From Clostridia bacterium (GTDB lineage Bacteria; Bacillota; Clostridia; CAKSNL01; HGM11501): 16,199 nucleotides of DNA. Under the pieces are notes generated by a model that made no database searches, was not told where the DNA came from, and saw only the letters and a list, made by a program, of their open reading frames with translations. The DNA lies in assembly GCA_017390225.1 (NCBI GenBank), contig JAFPCL010000191.1, positions 1-16,199 of the forward strand, given 5' to 3'. Positions 6,310 to 14,981 of the stretch are shown here, piece by piece. Numbering within the stretch: the stretch's first letter is position 1; each line of letters begins with the position of its first letter. Made by a program: the position numbers and the translations under genes.

Positions 6310-7164
6310 TTGGCTACATTTACAAACCAGGCTTTTTTGACATATAACGGTGAAACTGTGAATTCCAATGTTGTCACAGGGGAAGTTGTCGGTGTCTTGT
6401 CAGCGGAAAAGACTGCCGTTTCGGGAACGTACACACAAGGGGATACGATAACGTATGTTGTTAGTATCATCAATACCGGAACAACGGCAATCACGGGGCT
6501 GACTGTGACAGATGATCTTGGTGCATATACATTTGGAAGCCAGACACTGGTGCCGCTTACTTATGTGGAAGGTTCTGTAAAATACTATATCAATGGTGTT
6601 CTTGAACCTGCACCTGCAGTTACGACGACATCACCGCTTACGGTTGTCGGGCTTTCTGTTCCTGCGGGCGGAGATGCGATACTAATATATGAAGCACAGG
6701 TAAACAATTATGCACCTTTGGGAACACAGGCGACCATTGATAATACAGCAACACTGAATTATCCGCAGCTAACAACTGTTGTAACTGCGACGGAGAGTGT
6801 AATTCCCGAAGACGGTGCACAATTGTCCATTACAAAATCCGTTTCGCCCACAACGGTTAACGAAAATGGAGAACTCGTTTATACCCTTGTAATTTCCAAC
6901 TTGGGTGCAACGCCGGTTATTGCAACGGATGATGCCATTGTCAGCGATACGTTTGAGCCGATTTTAAATAATATCAACGTTACTTACAATGGTACGGCAT
7001 GGACGGAAGGAACAAATTACACATATGATTCCGTAACGGGTTTGTTTACGACGAATCCGGGAGAAATTGCAGTTCCTGCCGCAACCTACAGTCAAAATCC
7101 CGTGACAGGGGAATGGGAAACAATTCCCGGCACAACGGTGATTCAAATTACAGGCACAGTTTGA
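6310..7164 (+). CDS. DUF11 repeat protein of unknown function, TTG start
   Basis: The reading frame is open from an ATG at 6268, but the start is best set at TTG 6310. It lies eight bases after AAAGGAGGTGA and gives MATFTNQAFLTYNG, an N-terminus I recognise from clostridial DUF11 proteins; the 6268 start would read through the ribosome site. The 284-residue product has two DUF11 beta-sandwich units: about 34-140 with YTQGDTITYVVSIINTG, and about 172-280 with LSITKSVSP and NGELVYTLVISNLG. It has no cysteine and very few lysines, and is rich in Thr, Val and Gly. I see no signal peptide, sortase motif or membrane anchor. DUF11 units are usually in surface or spore-associated proteins, but the function here is unknown. 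It stands alone between divergent asd and convergent purC. Confidence 0.88.
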   Translation: MATFTNQAFLTYNGETVNSNVVTGEVVGVLSAEKTAVSGTYTQGDTITYVVSIINTGTTAITGLTVTDDLGAYTFGSQTLVPLTYVEGSVKYYINGVLEPAPAVTTTSPLTVVGLSVPAGGDAILIYEAQVNNYAPLGTQATIDNTATLNYPQLTTVVTATESVIPEDGAQLSITKSVSPTTVNENGELVYTLVISNLGATPVIATDDAIVSDTFEPILNNINVTYNGTAWTEGTNYTYDSVTGLFTTNPGEIAVPAATYSQNPVTGEWETIPGTTVIQITGTV

Positions 7165-7173
7165 TGCATAAAA

Positions 7174-7204
7174 AAGCACCGCTCGTTGATAACGGGCGGT
7201 GCTT
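7174..7204 (-). terminator. Terminator shared by purC and the DUF11 gene
   Basis: AAGCACCGCTCG (7174-7185) pairs with CGGGCGGTGCTT (7193-7204) with one G-T pair and a seven-base loop. The T-run lies on the minus strand (A-run at 7171-7175), so it works best for purC, but it also sits 9 bp after the DUF11 stop. Confidence 0.85.
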
Positions 7205-7215
7205 CGACTCATTAT

Positions 7216-7899
7216 TTATCTATTGAGAATCAGTTCGGTCAGGGCAACGGGATCAACAATCTTTCCGTCTTTATAGACACGCATATTGCCGGAAGCAATT
7301 TCGTCGATAAGAATAACTTCGCCGTTGTGATAGCCGAATTCAAACTTGATATCCCACAAATCAAGACCGATTGTTTTCAAGTCATCGGCAACAATCTTTG
7401 TGATTTTAAGGGTTTGTTCTTTCATGCTTTGGAACATTTCAAGAGACATAACACCCAGTGCGGCAAGACCTTCGGCAGTAACCAACGGATCGCCCTTTTC
7501 ATCGTTCTTAAAGGTGCATTCCACGTAGCCGCCTTCCAGTACGGTGCCGTCTTCAATATATTCACCATATCTGCGGATAAAGCTACCGGTTGCAACCAGA
7601 CGGCAAATAACTTCAAGGCCGTGACCGAATACGGTGCCGGGAAGAACTTCCATGGTAGCATCATCAACATTGGCGCTTACGTAATGGGTCTTAATTCCCG
7701 CATTCTTTAAAAGCTCGAAATAATATACGGATGTTCTGAGGTTTGCTTTGCCGATGCCTTCAATCGTCAGACCGACAGTGTTTTCACCGGGATCGAACAC
7801 ACCGTCTTTACCGGTGCAGTCGTCTTTGAACTTCAAAAGAACATTTCCGTTTTCAAGTTCGAATACATCTTTTGTTTTTCCTTCGTAGATTTTTTTCAC
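7216..7899 (-). CDS. purC: Phosphoribosylaminoimidazole-succinocarboxamide synthase (SAICAR synthetase)
   Basis: This is a 227-residue enzyme of purine synthesis that ATP-dependently joins aspartate to CAIR. Signatures are YEGKTKDVF near the N-terminus, [36 protein letters not shown] and [13 protein letters not shown]. The frame extends to a GTG at 7908, but the ribosome site AAAAGGAG ends at that very base. The GTG at 7899, eight bases further on, is the proper start and gives [10 protein letters not shown], as in the family. There are no other pur genes nearby. Its length is that of the compact bacterial form. Confidence 0.94.
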   Translation of the reverse strand: MKKIYEGKTKDVFELENGNVLLKFKDDCTGKDGVFDPGENTVGLTIEGIGKANLRTSVYYFELLKNAGIKTHYVSANVDDATMEVLPGTVFGHGLEVICRLVATGSFIRRYGEYIEDGTVLEGGYVECTFKNDEKGDPLVTAEGLAALGVMSLEMFQSMKEQTLKITKIVADDLKTIGLDLWDIKFEFGYHNGEVILIDEIASGNMRVYKDGKIVDPVALTELILNR

Positions 7900-7932
7900 A
7901 CCAAACACTCCTTTTAAATTTAGGATGGAGAG

Positions 7933-7982
7933 ATTATATCATAAAAAATTCGATTTGTATATTGCTTTTTTACACAAATCGA
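7933..7982 (-). promoter_or_regulatory. Probable purC promoter with an overlapping inverted repeat
   Basis: Minus-strand TATAAT (7938-7933) lies 25 bp before the purC ribosome site. A weak -35 (TATACA, 7961-7956) sits 17 bp away. A perfect 9-bp inverted repeat, TCGATTTGT (7950-7958) and ACAAATCGA (7974-7982), overlaps the -35 region and could be an operator. It does not resemble the Bacillus PurR box. Confidence 0.45.
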
Positions 7983-8042
7983 TAAAATATTTTTGTGATT
8001 TTTGTAATTTTAATTTATTTTCAGAAAGTTTTAAAATTGTGA

Positions 8043-8071
8043 TTGCATTTTTTTTGTATTTGTGATACAAT
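8043..8071 (+). promoter_or_regulatory. Promoter of glnS-gltX with extended -10
   Basis: TTGCAT (8043-8048), a 17-bp spacer and TACAAT (8066-8071) preceded by TG at 8063-8064 make an extended -10 promoter. The leader before the glnS ATG at 8105 is under 30 nt and contains GGAGG (8092-8096). There is no space for a T-box. Confidence 0.7.
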
Positions 8072-8104
8072 TTTATCCAAATCAATGTTATGGAGGCGTA
8101 ACTC

Positions 8105-9766
8105 ATGGATAGAGAAGAAAAATCTAATTTTATACATGATATTATCGACAAAGATTTAGCCGAAGGGCGTTTGGATCATGTGCACACACGTTTTCCTCCG
8201 GAGCCTAACGGTTATTTGCATATCGGCAGTGCAAAGGCAATCTGGATCAATTTCCATGCTGCCAAATCCTATAACGGTCTTTTTAATCTCAGATATGATG
8301 ATACCAATCCTGAAAAAGAAGACGATGAGTTTGTACAAGCCATCTACAACGATTTGTGCTGGCTTGGTGCAAAACCCACCGGCGGTGTTTTCTACGGATC
8401 GGATTATTTTGAAGAATGCTATCGTTTTGCCGAAAAATTAATTATGGACGGCGTGGCATATGTTTGCGAGCTCACACCCGAGCAGATGAGTGAATATCGC
8501 GGTGCTCCCACGGCACCGGGCAAGGAAAGCCCCTGGAGAAATCGTCCGGCAGAAGAAAGTCTGGAGATTTTCAGAAAAATGCGCGCCGGAGAATTTAAGC
8601 CCGGTGAGCGCACACTCCGTGCCAAAATCGACATGACAAGCCCCAATATGAACATGAGAGATCCCGTGCTGTATCGTATTGTGGACAAGCCACACCATCG
8701 TCAGGGCTCTCAATGGAAGATTTATCCCATGTATGACTTTGCACATCCCATTCAGGATGCACTGGAAGGCATTACACACTCTTGCTGTTCCATTGAATTT
8801 GCCAACCATCGTCCGCTGTATGACTGGGTGATTGATCATGTTGGTTTTGAAGAAAAACCGCATCAGTATGAATTTGCCCGTTTGAATATGACCTATACTG
8901 TCATGAGCAAGCGTTATCTGCGTAAGCTGGTTGAAACCGGCGCTGTTGACGGTTGGGACGATCCTCGTATGCCTACCCTGTGCGGCTTGCGTCGCAGAGG
9001 ATACACACCGTCTGCTATTTTTGATTTCATTGAAAGAAGTGGTGTTTCGAAGGCAGAAAGCATGGCAGATGCACGTCTTTTGGAATTCTGCATCACAGAA
9101 GAATTGGGCGAAACCGCACCGCGTCGTGTGGCAGTTTTAGATCCGATTAAAGTGACGATTACCAATTATCCTGCAGATAAAAATGAAACCTTTGATTTAC
9201 CCAACCATCCGCAAAAACCGGAATGGGGTACACGAGCCATGAGCTTCTCCAATGAAATTTATATTGACAGAGAAGATTTCATGAAAGAGCCTGTACCCGG
9301 CTTCAAGCGTCTTCTGCCCGGCGGTGAAGTTCGTTTGATGGGTGCTTATATCTTAAAATGCACTGGTGTTGAAGAGGATGAGAACGGCAAGGTTATCGGA
9401 TTGACAGGTACGGTCGATCTGGAAACCGGCAACGGAAAGCCGGTTGACGGACGTAAGGTAAAGGGCACAATCCATTGGCTCAGCAAAGATAATGCTTTCT
9501 CTGCAGAAGTTCGAGAATACAACTATTTATTTAATAAGGAAAATGTTGCCACACTGTTGGAAGATGATCATTTTGAAGAATTTTTGGCAACGGATTCCAT
9601 GATTATTCATAAAGAAGCACTGTTGGAAAAATCTCTTCAGGATGAGAAGCCGGAGGCAAGATTCCAGTTTGTCCGCACGGGTTACTTTACGCCCGACAGC
9701 AAAAATCCCGGTGTATGGAACAGAATCGTTCCTTTAAAGAGTAGTTACAAAGGAGACAACAAGTAA
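8105..9766 (+). CDS. glnS: Glutaminyl-tRNA synthetase
   Basis: This 553-residue class I synthetase charges tRNA-Gln directly with glutamine. The N-terminal RFPPEPNGYLHIGSAKAIW carries the HIGH-type motif as HIGS (39-42). The KMSKS-type motif is VMSKR (266-270) in MTYTVMSKRYLRKL. DPVLYRIVDKPHHRQG and the later beta-barrel anticodon domain (about 335-540, with RLLPGGEVRLMGAYILKC) distinguish it from GluRS. The length is normal for bacterial GlnRS without the C-terminal YqeY extension. GGAGG lies eight bases before the ATG. The stop TAA and the ATG of gltX share one base, so the two are co-translated. Confidence 0.96.
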   Translation: MDREEKSNFIHDIIDKDLAEGRLDHVHTRFPPEPNGYLHIGSAKAIWINFHAAKSYNGLFNLRYDDTNPEKEDDEFVQAIYNDLCWLGAKPTGGVFYGSDYFEECYRFAEKLIMDGVAYVCELTPEQMSEYRGAPTAPGKESPWRNRPAEESLEIFRKMRAGEFKPGERTLRAKIDMTSPNMNMRDPVLYRIVDKPHHRQGSQWKIYPMYDFAHPIQDALEGITHSCCSIEFANHRPLYDWVIDHVGFEEKPHQYEFARLNMTYTVMSKRYLRKLVETGAVDGWDDPRMPTLCGLRRRGYTPSAIFDFIERSGVSKAESMADARLLEFCITEELGETAPRRVAVLDPIKVTITNYPADKNETFDLPNHPQKPEWGTRAMSFSNEIYIDREDFMKEPVPGFKRLLPGGEVRLMGAYILKCTGVEEDENGKVIGLTGTVDLETGNGKPVDGRKVKGTIHWLSKDNAFSAEVREYNYLFNKENVATLLEDDHFEEFLATDSMIIHKEALLEKSLQDEKPEARFQFVRTGYFTPDSKNPGVWNRIVPLKSSYKGDNK

Positions 9767-11403
9767 TGGATACGCAAAGATTAGCTGCATTATTATTTCC
9801 CGAACCTTTAAAAACCCCGGAAGAATATGAAGCCATGTACCCGAAGCGCTCCCTTCCCGAAGGAGCCAAGGTCACACGTCTGGGCCCCAGTCCCACGGGT
9901 TTTATCCATTTGGGTAATTTGTACGGTGCTTTGGCAGATGAACGTCTGGCACATCAAAGTGGCGGTAAAATGTTCCTTCGTATTGAAGATACAGACAACA
10001 AGCGTGAAGTAGAAGGCGCAGCGCAGATGATTGTTGACACCCTTCGCTATTTTGGTATTTCCTTCGATGAAGGTGATTTCGGTGATTCCGAAATTGGAGA
10101 ATACGGCCCTTATCGTCAACGTCGCCGTGTCGATATCTACCATGCATACGCCAAAAAACTGGTGTTGGATGGCAAGGCATATCCTTGCTTCTGCACAGAA
10201 GAAGCACTTTCTCAAATGCATGAAAAGCAGGAAGCGGAAAAGGCAAACTTCGGCTACTACGGCAAGTGGGCAACGCACAGAGATTGGACACTGGAGCAGA
10301 TTGAAGAAGCCATTGGTGCAGGAATGTCCTATGTGCTCCGTTTTCGTTCGGATGCAACAGGAAAAACCTTCACGATTGAAGACGGAATCCGCGGTGAGCT
10401 GACCATGCCGGAAAATGATAATGATTTTGTTTTATTGAAATCCGACGGGGTTCCGACATATCATTTTGCCCATGCTGTGGATGATCATCTGATGCGCACC
10501 ACCCATGTGGTTCGTGGGGAAGAATGGCTTGCCACACTTCCGATTCACGTTCAGCTCTTTGAAGCATTAGGCTTTGAACTTCCTACATATTGCCATACGG
10601 CACAATTGATGAAAATTGATGAGGAAACCAATGTGAAGCGTAAAATTTCCAAGAGAAAAGACCCTGAGTTTTCTTTATCTTTCTATAAAACGGAAGGGTA
10701 TGATTCCACAGCGGTTCGTGAGTATTTGCTGATGGTTTTGAATTCCGGCTTTGAAGATTGGCGTCTTCAGAATCCCGGTCTTCCGTTCACCGAATTTATG
10801 TTCTCTGCGGAAAATATGGGCGTTTCCGGTGCTGTTTTTGATTTAAATAAGCTCAATGATGTTTGCAAAAATGTGCTTGCAACAAAAACAGCGGATGAAA
10901 TCTATGATGCCATGGCGGCTTGGGCAAAGGAATATGACCCGGAATATTATGCACTGTTCACGCGTGATCCTGCTTTTTCCAAGGCATTTCTTTCCATTGG
11001 AAGAGGCGGTGAAAAGCCGAGAAAAGACTTGTATTCCTATAAGCAAGCCAAGATGTTCAACAGCTTTTTCTTTGATGAATTATTCGAAATGGAGGACAGT
11101 TTCCCGGAAAATATCTCTTCGGAAGATATTAAGAAACTTCTCACCGAATATCTTGCATCCTATAACCACGGCGATGATCAAAGCACATGGTTTTCAAAAG
11201 TTCGTGATATTGCCGAAGCCAATGGGTTTGCACCGCAGGTCAAGCAGTATAAAAAAGATCCCGATGCCTATAAAGGTCACATCGGGGATGTCAGTGCCGT
11301 CATTCGTATTGCACTGACCGGCAGAAGCAATGCACCGGATCTTTGGTGCGTACAGCAGGTGCTGGGCGAAGAAAAGACAAAAGAGCGTTTGGGGCGCATT
11401 TGA
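9766..11403 (+). CDS. gltX: Glutamyl-tRNA synthetase (long form)
   Basis: This 545-residue class I synthetase charges tRNA-Glu. The nucleotide motif is PSPTGFIHLGN (41-51), the tRNA/ATP region has FLRIEDTDNKREVEGA, and the KMSKS-type motif is KISKRKD (293-299). It is some 50 to 60 residues longer than the common bacterial enzyme. The extra length includes about 30 residues before the ATP-binding motif. Because GlnRS is coded next door, this enzyme need not mischarge tRNA-Gln, but whether it discriminates cannot be read from the sequence. Its start overlaps the glnS stop (TAATG), with AAAGGAG upstream. No terminator is seen before the dnaD promoter. Confidence 0.96.
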   Translation: MDTQRLAALLFPEPLKTPEEYEAMYPKRSLPEGAKVTRLGPSPTGFIHLGNLYGALADERLAHQSGGKMFLRIEDTDNKREVEGAAQMIVDTLRYFGISFDEGDFGDSEIGEYGPYRQRRRVDIYHAYAKKLVLDGKAYPCFCTEEALSQMHEKQEAEKANFGYYGKWATHRDWTLEQIEEAIGAGMSYVLRFRSDATGKTFTIEDGIRGELTMPENDNDFVLLKSDGVPTYHFAHAVDDHLMRTTHVVRGEEWLATLPIHVQLFEALGFELPTYCHTAQLMKIDEETNVKRKISKRKDPEFSLSFYKTEGYDSTAVREYLLMVLNSGFEDWRLQNPGLPFTEFMFSAENMGVSGAVFDLNKLNDVCKNVLATKTADEIYDAMAAWAKEYDPEYYALFTRDPAFSKAFLSIGRGGEKPRKDLYSYKQAKMFNSFFFDELFEMEDSFPENISSEDIKKLLTEYLASYNHGDDQSTWFSKVRDIAEANGFAPQVKQYKKDPDAYKGHIGDVSAVIRIALTGRSNAPDLWCVQQVLGEEKTKERLGRI

Positions 11404-11421
11404 AGAATTCCTGTGCTGCCC

Positions 11422-11450
11422 TTGACAAAAATCAATAATTATGATATAAA
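11422..11450 (+). promoter_or_regulatory. Sigma-A promoter of dnaD-dnaI
   Basis: TTGACA (11422-11427), a 17-bp spacer and TATAAA (11445-11450) with TG at 11442-11443 form a near-consensus promoter 19 bp after the gltX stop. AGGGGAG lies just before the ATG at 11474. Confidence 0.85.
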
Positions 11451-11473
11451 GAGGTTAGAAAAGGGGAGCCTGT

Positions 11474-12484
11474 ATGGGAAAATTTAAATTAGCATCTGCG
11501 GAAACAACATCGTTTTCCGTGGCATGTGCTTTCGTAGATGTTTATATGCCCGAAGCACATCCGGCATACGTTTCCGTATACTTGTACGGATTGCGTCAAT
11601 GTCATGCAATTGAACCGAAATGTGAGTTTTCCGAATGTGCAAAAACACTGCATATGCTGGAAAGTGATGTTATGCGGGCGTGGGAATATTGGGAATCCAA
11701 AGGTGTTGTTCGGTTAATTCATTCCGAAGATCCGAAAGCCGATCCCGGAATTGAGTTTTTGGATATTGCGGCTTCTTATGAAGTAGAACAACAGCCACAA
11801 AAGCCCATATACGATATGGCGCAGATTACGGGAAGCATTGCGCAGGACCCTGCACTGAAACAGATGCTTGAGCATACACAAGGGCTTTTGGGGAAAACCC
11901 TATCCCGTACAGATATGGAAATGCTTTTTGCCATGTATGATTGCTACCGATTGCCACCCGGTGTGATTCTGCTTTGTGTGGAGCACTGTGTGGATATCGG
12001 CAAGAAAAGCATGAAATATATTGATGCAGTTGCACAATCCTGGGCAGAAGCCGGGGTTACAACGATGGAAAAAGCCGCTTCCCATGTCGCCGCATATGAC
12101 GAAAAAAAGAAGTGGAAACGTCAGTATAAAAAGCTTTTGGGGCTTTCCAGAGAAATTACGGATGCTGAATATGCATATCTTGTTGAATGGATAAAAAATG
12201 AACAATTCGAGGATGCATGGATTGTGGAAGCACGTAATGTGACAGAAAAAGCTATCGGAAAAATCAGTTTTAAGTACATGAATGCCGTTTTGCAAGGGTG
12301 GAAAGAAGATGGTGTTACGGATCCGCGGCAGGCGCAGGAAAAGCCTCGTGCACCGAAGCAGACCAAACAAACGCCTTTCTCCGGAATTTCACAGCGAACG
12401 GACTATGATATAGATGAAATTCGACGTCGTGAATTCGAATTAAATCGCCGCATGGCGGCAAGTAGTGCAAACAGCGAGGATTGA
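11474..12484 (+). CDS. dnaD: DnaD-domain replication initiation protein
   Basis: This 336-residue protein helps load the replicative helicase. The N-terminal part (about 10-100) looks like a winged-helix region. Two DnaD (DnaB_2) domains follow at about 119-205 and 213-285. Each ends in the family motif of Tyr, small helix, Trp and Gly-Val: YIDAVAQSWAEAGV at 182-195 and YMNAVLQGWKEDGV at 268-281. The C-terminal tail is charged and probably flexible. In low-G+C Gram-positives DnaD or DnaB-like proteins bring the helicase loader to the origin. The loader gene follows here, separated by only a couple of bases, which supports the assignment. Whether it is the counterpart of Bacillus DnaD or DnaB is not clear, because tandem domains are seen in several clostridial forms. 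Confidence 0.88.
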   Translation: MGKFKLASAETTSFSVACAFVDVYMPEAHPAYVSVYLYGLRQCHAIEPKCEFSECAKTLHMLESDVMRAWEYWESKGVVRLIHSEDPKADPGIEFLDIAASYEVEQQPQKPIYDMAQITGSIAQDPALKQMLEHTQGLLGKTLSRTDMEMLFAMYDCYRLPPGVILLCVEHCVDIGKKSMKYIDAVAQSWAEAGVTTMEKAASHVAAYDEKKKWKRQYKKLLGLSREITDAEYAYLVEWIKNEQFEDAWIVEARNVTEKAIGKISFKYMNAVLQGWKEDGVTDPRQAQEKPRAPKQTKQTPFSGISQRTDYDIDEIRRREFELNRRMAASSANSED

Positions 12485-12486
12485 TT

Positions 12487-13494
12487 ATGGGATTTGATGC
12501 AGAAATTCGCCGTATAGCTGTTCAAAAAATTGAAGAACGAAGAAGACTGGCGGAAACACAGGCGCAGATGCGAAAAAATGCATTTTATGCCAAAGAGCCG
12601 CGTGCTAAAGAGCTTGATTCAGCCATTGCCGGGGCGGCATACTCCGTGTTCAGTAATATACTGATTGGAAATGTTGCCAAAGAAAATGCGGAGGCAGAAC
12701 TTTATAAAAATCGAAGTGAGCTGATTCGCCAAAGAGAGGTTCTTTATAAAAAGCATGGGATTATCCATGAAGATCTACTGCCCAAGTATCATTGCAAGTT
12801 TTGTGAAGATACCGGTTTTGTGGAAGGACTCCAATGTAAATGCTTGAAAAACCAGATGATTTTGACGGCGGCAGAGCTGGCAAACTTGCCGGATGATCCT
12901 TCCGCTGTGTTTAAAAACTTCGATTTATCATATTACAGTGATGAGCCTCAAAAAAACGCAGAAGCTTCACCGCGGGAATATGCAAAAATTGCATATGATG
13001 TTTGCAAGCAGTTTGCCCGTGATTTTCAGAAGACAAAAAAGAATTTATACATATATGGTAGTGCGGGGCTTGGAAAGACGTTTTTGTCTTTCTGCATTGC
13101 CCATGAAGTTTTAAAAAAAGGAAACAGTGTTCTTTATCAATCGGCAGGCGCACTTTTTAAGCTTCTAACGGATGCGGCCTTTGGCAGGGAACTGTCGGAC
13201 AAGGATGCATACATAATAGAAAGAGCACATCATGCAGATCTTTTAATTATCGATGATTTAGGAACGGAATTTGGCAATGATTATTCCAAAACAGCCTTTT
13301 TCCAACTCTTGAACGAACGGATTACTTCCGGATTATCAACGATTATTAACAGTAATATTGATATCGGACAAATCAGTGCATTATACACTGATCGGATTTT
13401 CTCCCGTTTGACGGGAGCATATGCTGCAGTCAACCTTATAGGGACTGATATACGACAAATTCAAAAAAAGAAAGTACAGGAGGGTATATTATGA
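12487..13494 (+). CDS. dnaI: DnaI/DnaC-type helicase loader ATPase
   Basis: This 335-residue AAA+ protein loads the replicative DNA helicase. A zinc-binding motif lies at C103, C106, C117 and C119 (YHCKFCEDTG, then CKCL). The ATPase has Walker A GSAGLGKT (191-198), Walker B LLIIDDLG (252-259), a sensor stretch STIINSN (284-290) and an arginine finger candidate R303 in DRIFSRL. The start is placed at ATG 12487, six bases after GAGGA. The frame also has a TTG at 12481, but it directly touches that ribosome site. The N-terminal 100 residues are helical and charged, as in the helicase-binding part of DnaI. IstB proteins of IS21 share the fold, but the zinc motif and dnaD neighbour favour a chromosomal loader. 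Confidence 0.92.
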   Translation: MGFDAEIRRIAVQKIEERRRLAETQAQMRKNAFYAKEPRAKELDSAIAGAAYSVFSNILIGNVAKENAEAELYKNRSELIRQREVLYKKHGIIHEDLLPKYHCKFCEDTGFVEGLQCKCLKNQMILTAAELANLPDDPSAVFKNFDLSYYSDEPQKNAEASPREYAKIAYDVCKQFARDFQKTKKNLYIYGSAGLGKTFLSFCIAHEVLKKGNSVLYQSAGALFKLLTDAAFGRELSDKDAYIIERAHHADLLIIDDLGTEFGNDYSKTAFFQLLNERITSGLSTIINSNIDIGQISALYTDRIFSRLTGAYAAVNLIGTDIRQIQKKKVQEGIL

Positions 13495-14963
13495 ACAAAA
13501 AGCTTTTGGCGTTTGACTTCGGTGCCAGCTCCGGTCGTGCTATTTTGGCGTCTTACGATGGCAAGAAAATCGATCTGGAAGAAATGCATCGTTTCTCGAA
13601 CGACCCCGTATCTGCATGCGGAACATTGCGTTGGGACATCCTTCGCCTGTTCTTTGAAATTAAGAACGGTATTCTTAATTGTGTGAACAGCAACAACCGT
13701 GATATCGCATCCATCGGTATCGATACATGGGGTGTTGACTACGGTCTTTTGGACAAGAACGGTCAGCTTCTCGGAAATCCTTTCAATTACCGCGATCAGC
13801 GTACTGCACCGGCTATTGAAAAGGCATATGAAGTTGTCGGCAAAGATAATATCTATATGCAAACCGGTATCCAGCATACTTGGTTCAATACCATTTATCA
13901 GCTGTATTCTGAAGTTATGTCCGGTTCTACGGCTCTTGAAAATGCAGAAACCATGCTTTTCATCCCCGATCTTTTCAACTACTTCCTGACCGGTGAAAAA
14001 CTGACAGAATACACGATTGCTTCTACTTCTCAGCTGTTTGATTCTCGCACGTATGACTGGTGCTGGGATTTAATTGATAAGCTGGGTATTCCGCGTAAAA
14101 TATTCACCCCTGTGGTTCATCCCGGACAGATGATCGGTAAGCTGACACCTGCCATCGCAGAAGAGCTGGGTTGCGGCATGATTCCCGTTGCGGCTGTTGC
14201 TTCTCATGACACGGCATCTGCAGTTGCTGCTGTTCCTGCAGAAAAGGATGAAAGCTATGTATACATCAGCTGTGGCACATGGTCTCTGATGGGCGTAGAA
14301 ACCGAAAAACCGTATATCAGTGATAAAACATTGGGATATAATCTGACCAATGAAGGCGGTATCCAAAAGACCATTCGTCTTTTGAAGAATATTATGGGTC
14401 TGTGGATTATCCAGGAAAGCCGTCGTCAATGGAAGCGTGAAGGTATCGCACTGTCCTTTGATGATATGGAAAAGAGTGCATGGGAAAGCGAAGCATTCCG
14501 TTCTTTGATTGATCCCGACGATATGGCTTTTGCCGGCCCCGGCAATATGCCGAAATATATTGCGGACTACTGCCGCAGAACCAATCAGCCCGTTCCCGAA
14601 ACCATCGGTCAGGTTACACGTTGTATCGCAGAAAGCTTGGCACTCAAGTATCGTTACACCATTGAAAGTCTGGAAGATGTTCTGGGCAAGAAAATCGATG
14701 TTGTACATATGGTTGGCGGCGGTATTAAGGACACCATGGTTTGCCGCTTCACCGCAAGCGCAACCGGTCGTCGCGTAGTTGCAGGTCCTGTAGAAGCAAC
14801 TTCTATGGGTAACATTGCTTCTCAGCTGATTGCACTGGGTGAAGTGTCCAATCTGGCACAAGCACGTGAGATTGTGAAGGCTTCCTTCGAGCCGAAGTAC
14901 TACGAACCCGAAAATACCGAAGCTTGGGATGCAGCATACGAAAAATTCAAAGCATTACTGTAA
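13491..14963 (+). CDS. rhaB: L-rhamnulokinase
   Basis: This 490-residue FGGY-family sugar kinase phosphorylates L-rhamnulose to rhamnulose 1-phosphate. The N-terminal phosphate loop is DFGASSGR (9-16). GIDTWGVDYGLLD (76-88), the catalytic aspartate D240 in SHDTASAV, CGTWSLMG (261-268), GGGIKD (409-414) and EATSMGN (435-441) are all as expected for RhaB. AGGAGGG lies six bases before the ATG. The ATG overlaps the dnaI stop in the form ATGA, so the sugar kinase is translationally joined to a replication gene. Codon choice differs sharply from dnaI: 21 of 22 Arg codons are CGT or CGC. An aldolase gene follows 18 bp on. Confidence 0.95.
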   Translation: MNKKLLAFDFGASSGRAILASYDGKKIDLEEMHRFSNDPVSACGTLRWDILRLFFEIKNGILNCVNSNNRDIASIGIDTWGVDYGLLDKNGQLLGNPFNYRDQRTAPAIEKAYEVVGKDNIYMQTGIQHTWFNTIYQLYSEVMSGSTALENAETMLFIPDLFNYFLTGEKLTEYTIASTSQLFDSRTYDWCWDLIDKLGIPRKIFTPVVHPGQMIGKLTPAIAEELGCGMIPVAAVASHDTASAVAAVPAEKDESYVYISCGTWSLMGVETEKPYISDKTLGYNLTNEGGIQKTIRLLKNIMGLWIIQESRRQWKREGIALSFDDMEKSAWESEAFRSLIDPDDMAFAGPGNMPKYIADYCRRTNQPVPETIGQVTRCIAESLALKYRYTIESLEDVLGKKIDVVHMVGGGIKDTMVCRFTASATGRRVVAGPVEATSMGNIASQLIALGEVSNLAQAREIVKASFEPKYYEPENTEAWDAAYEKFKALL

Positions 14964-14981
14964 GAAAAGGAGATAATGATT

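Noticed and set aside
7950..7982. PurR box at purC
   Set aside because: The inverted repeat lacks the CCGAAC core of the known Bacillus PurR site.
8072..8104. T-box leader before glnS-gltX
   Set aside because: The leader is under 35 nt and lacks the T-box sequence and terminator; none is seen before trpB either.
14070..14861. 263-codon open frame on the minus strand inside rhaB
   Set aside because: It is wholly antisense to a well-supported kinase gene, has no usable ribosome site and shows no known motif.
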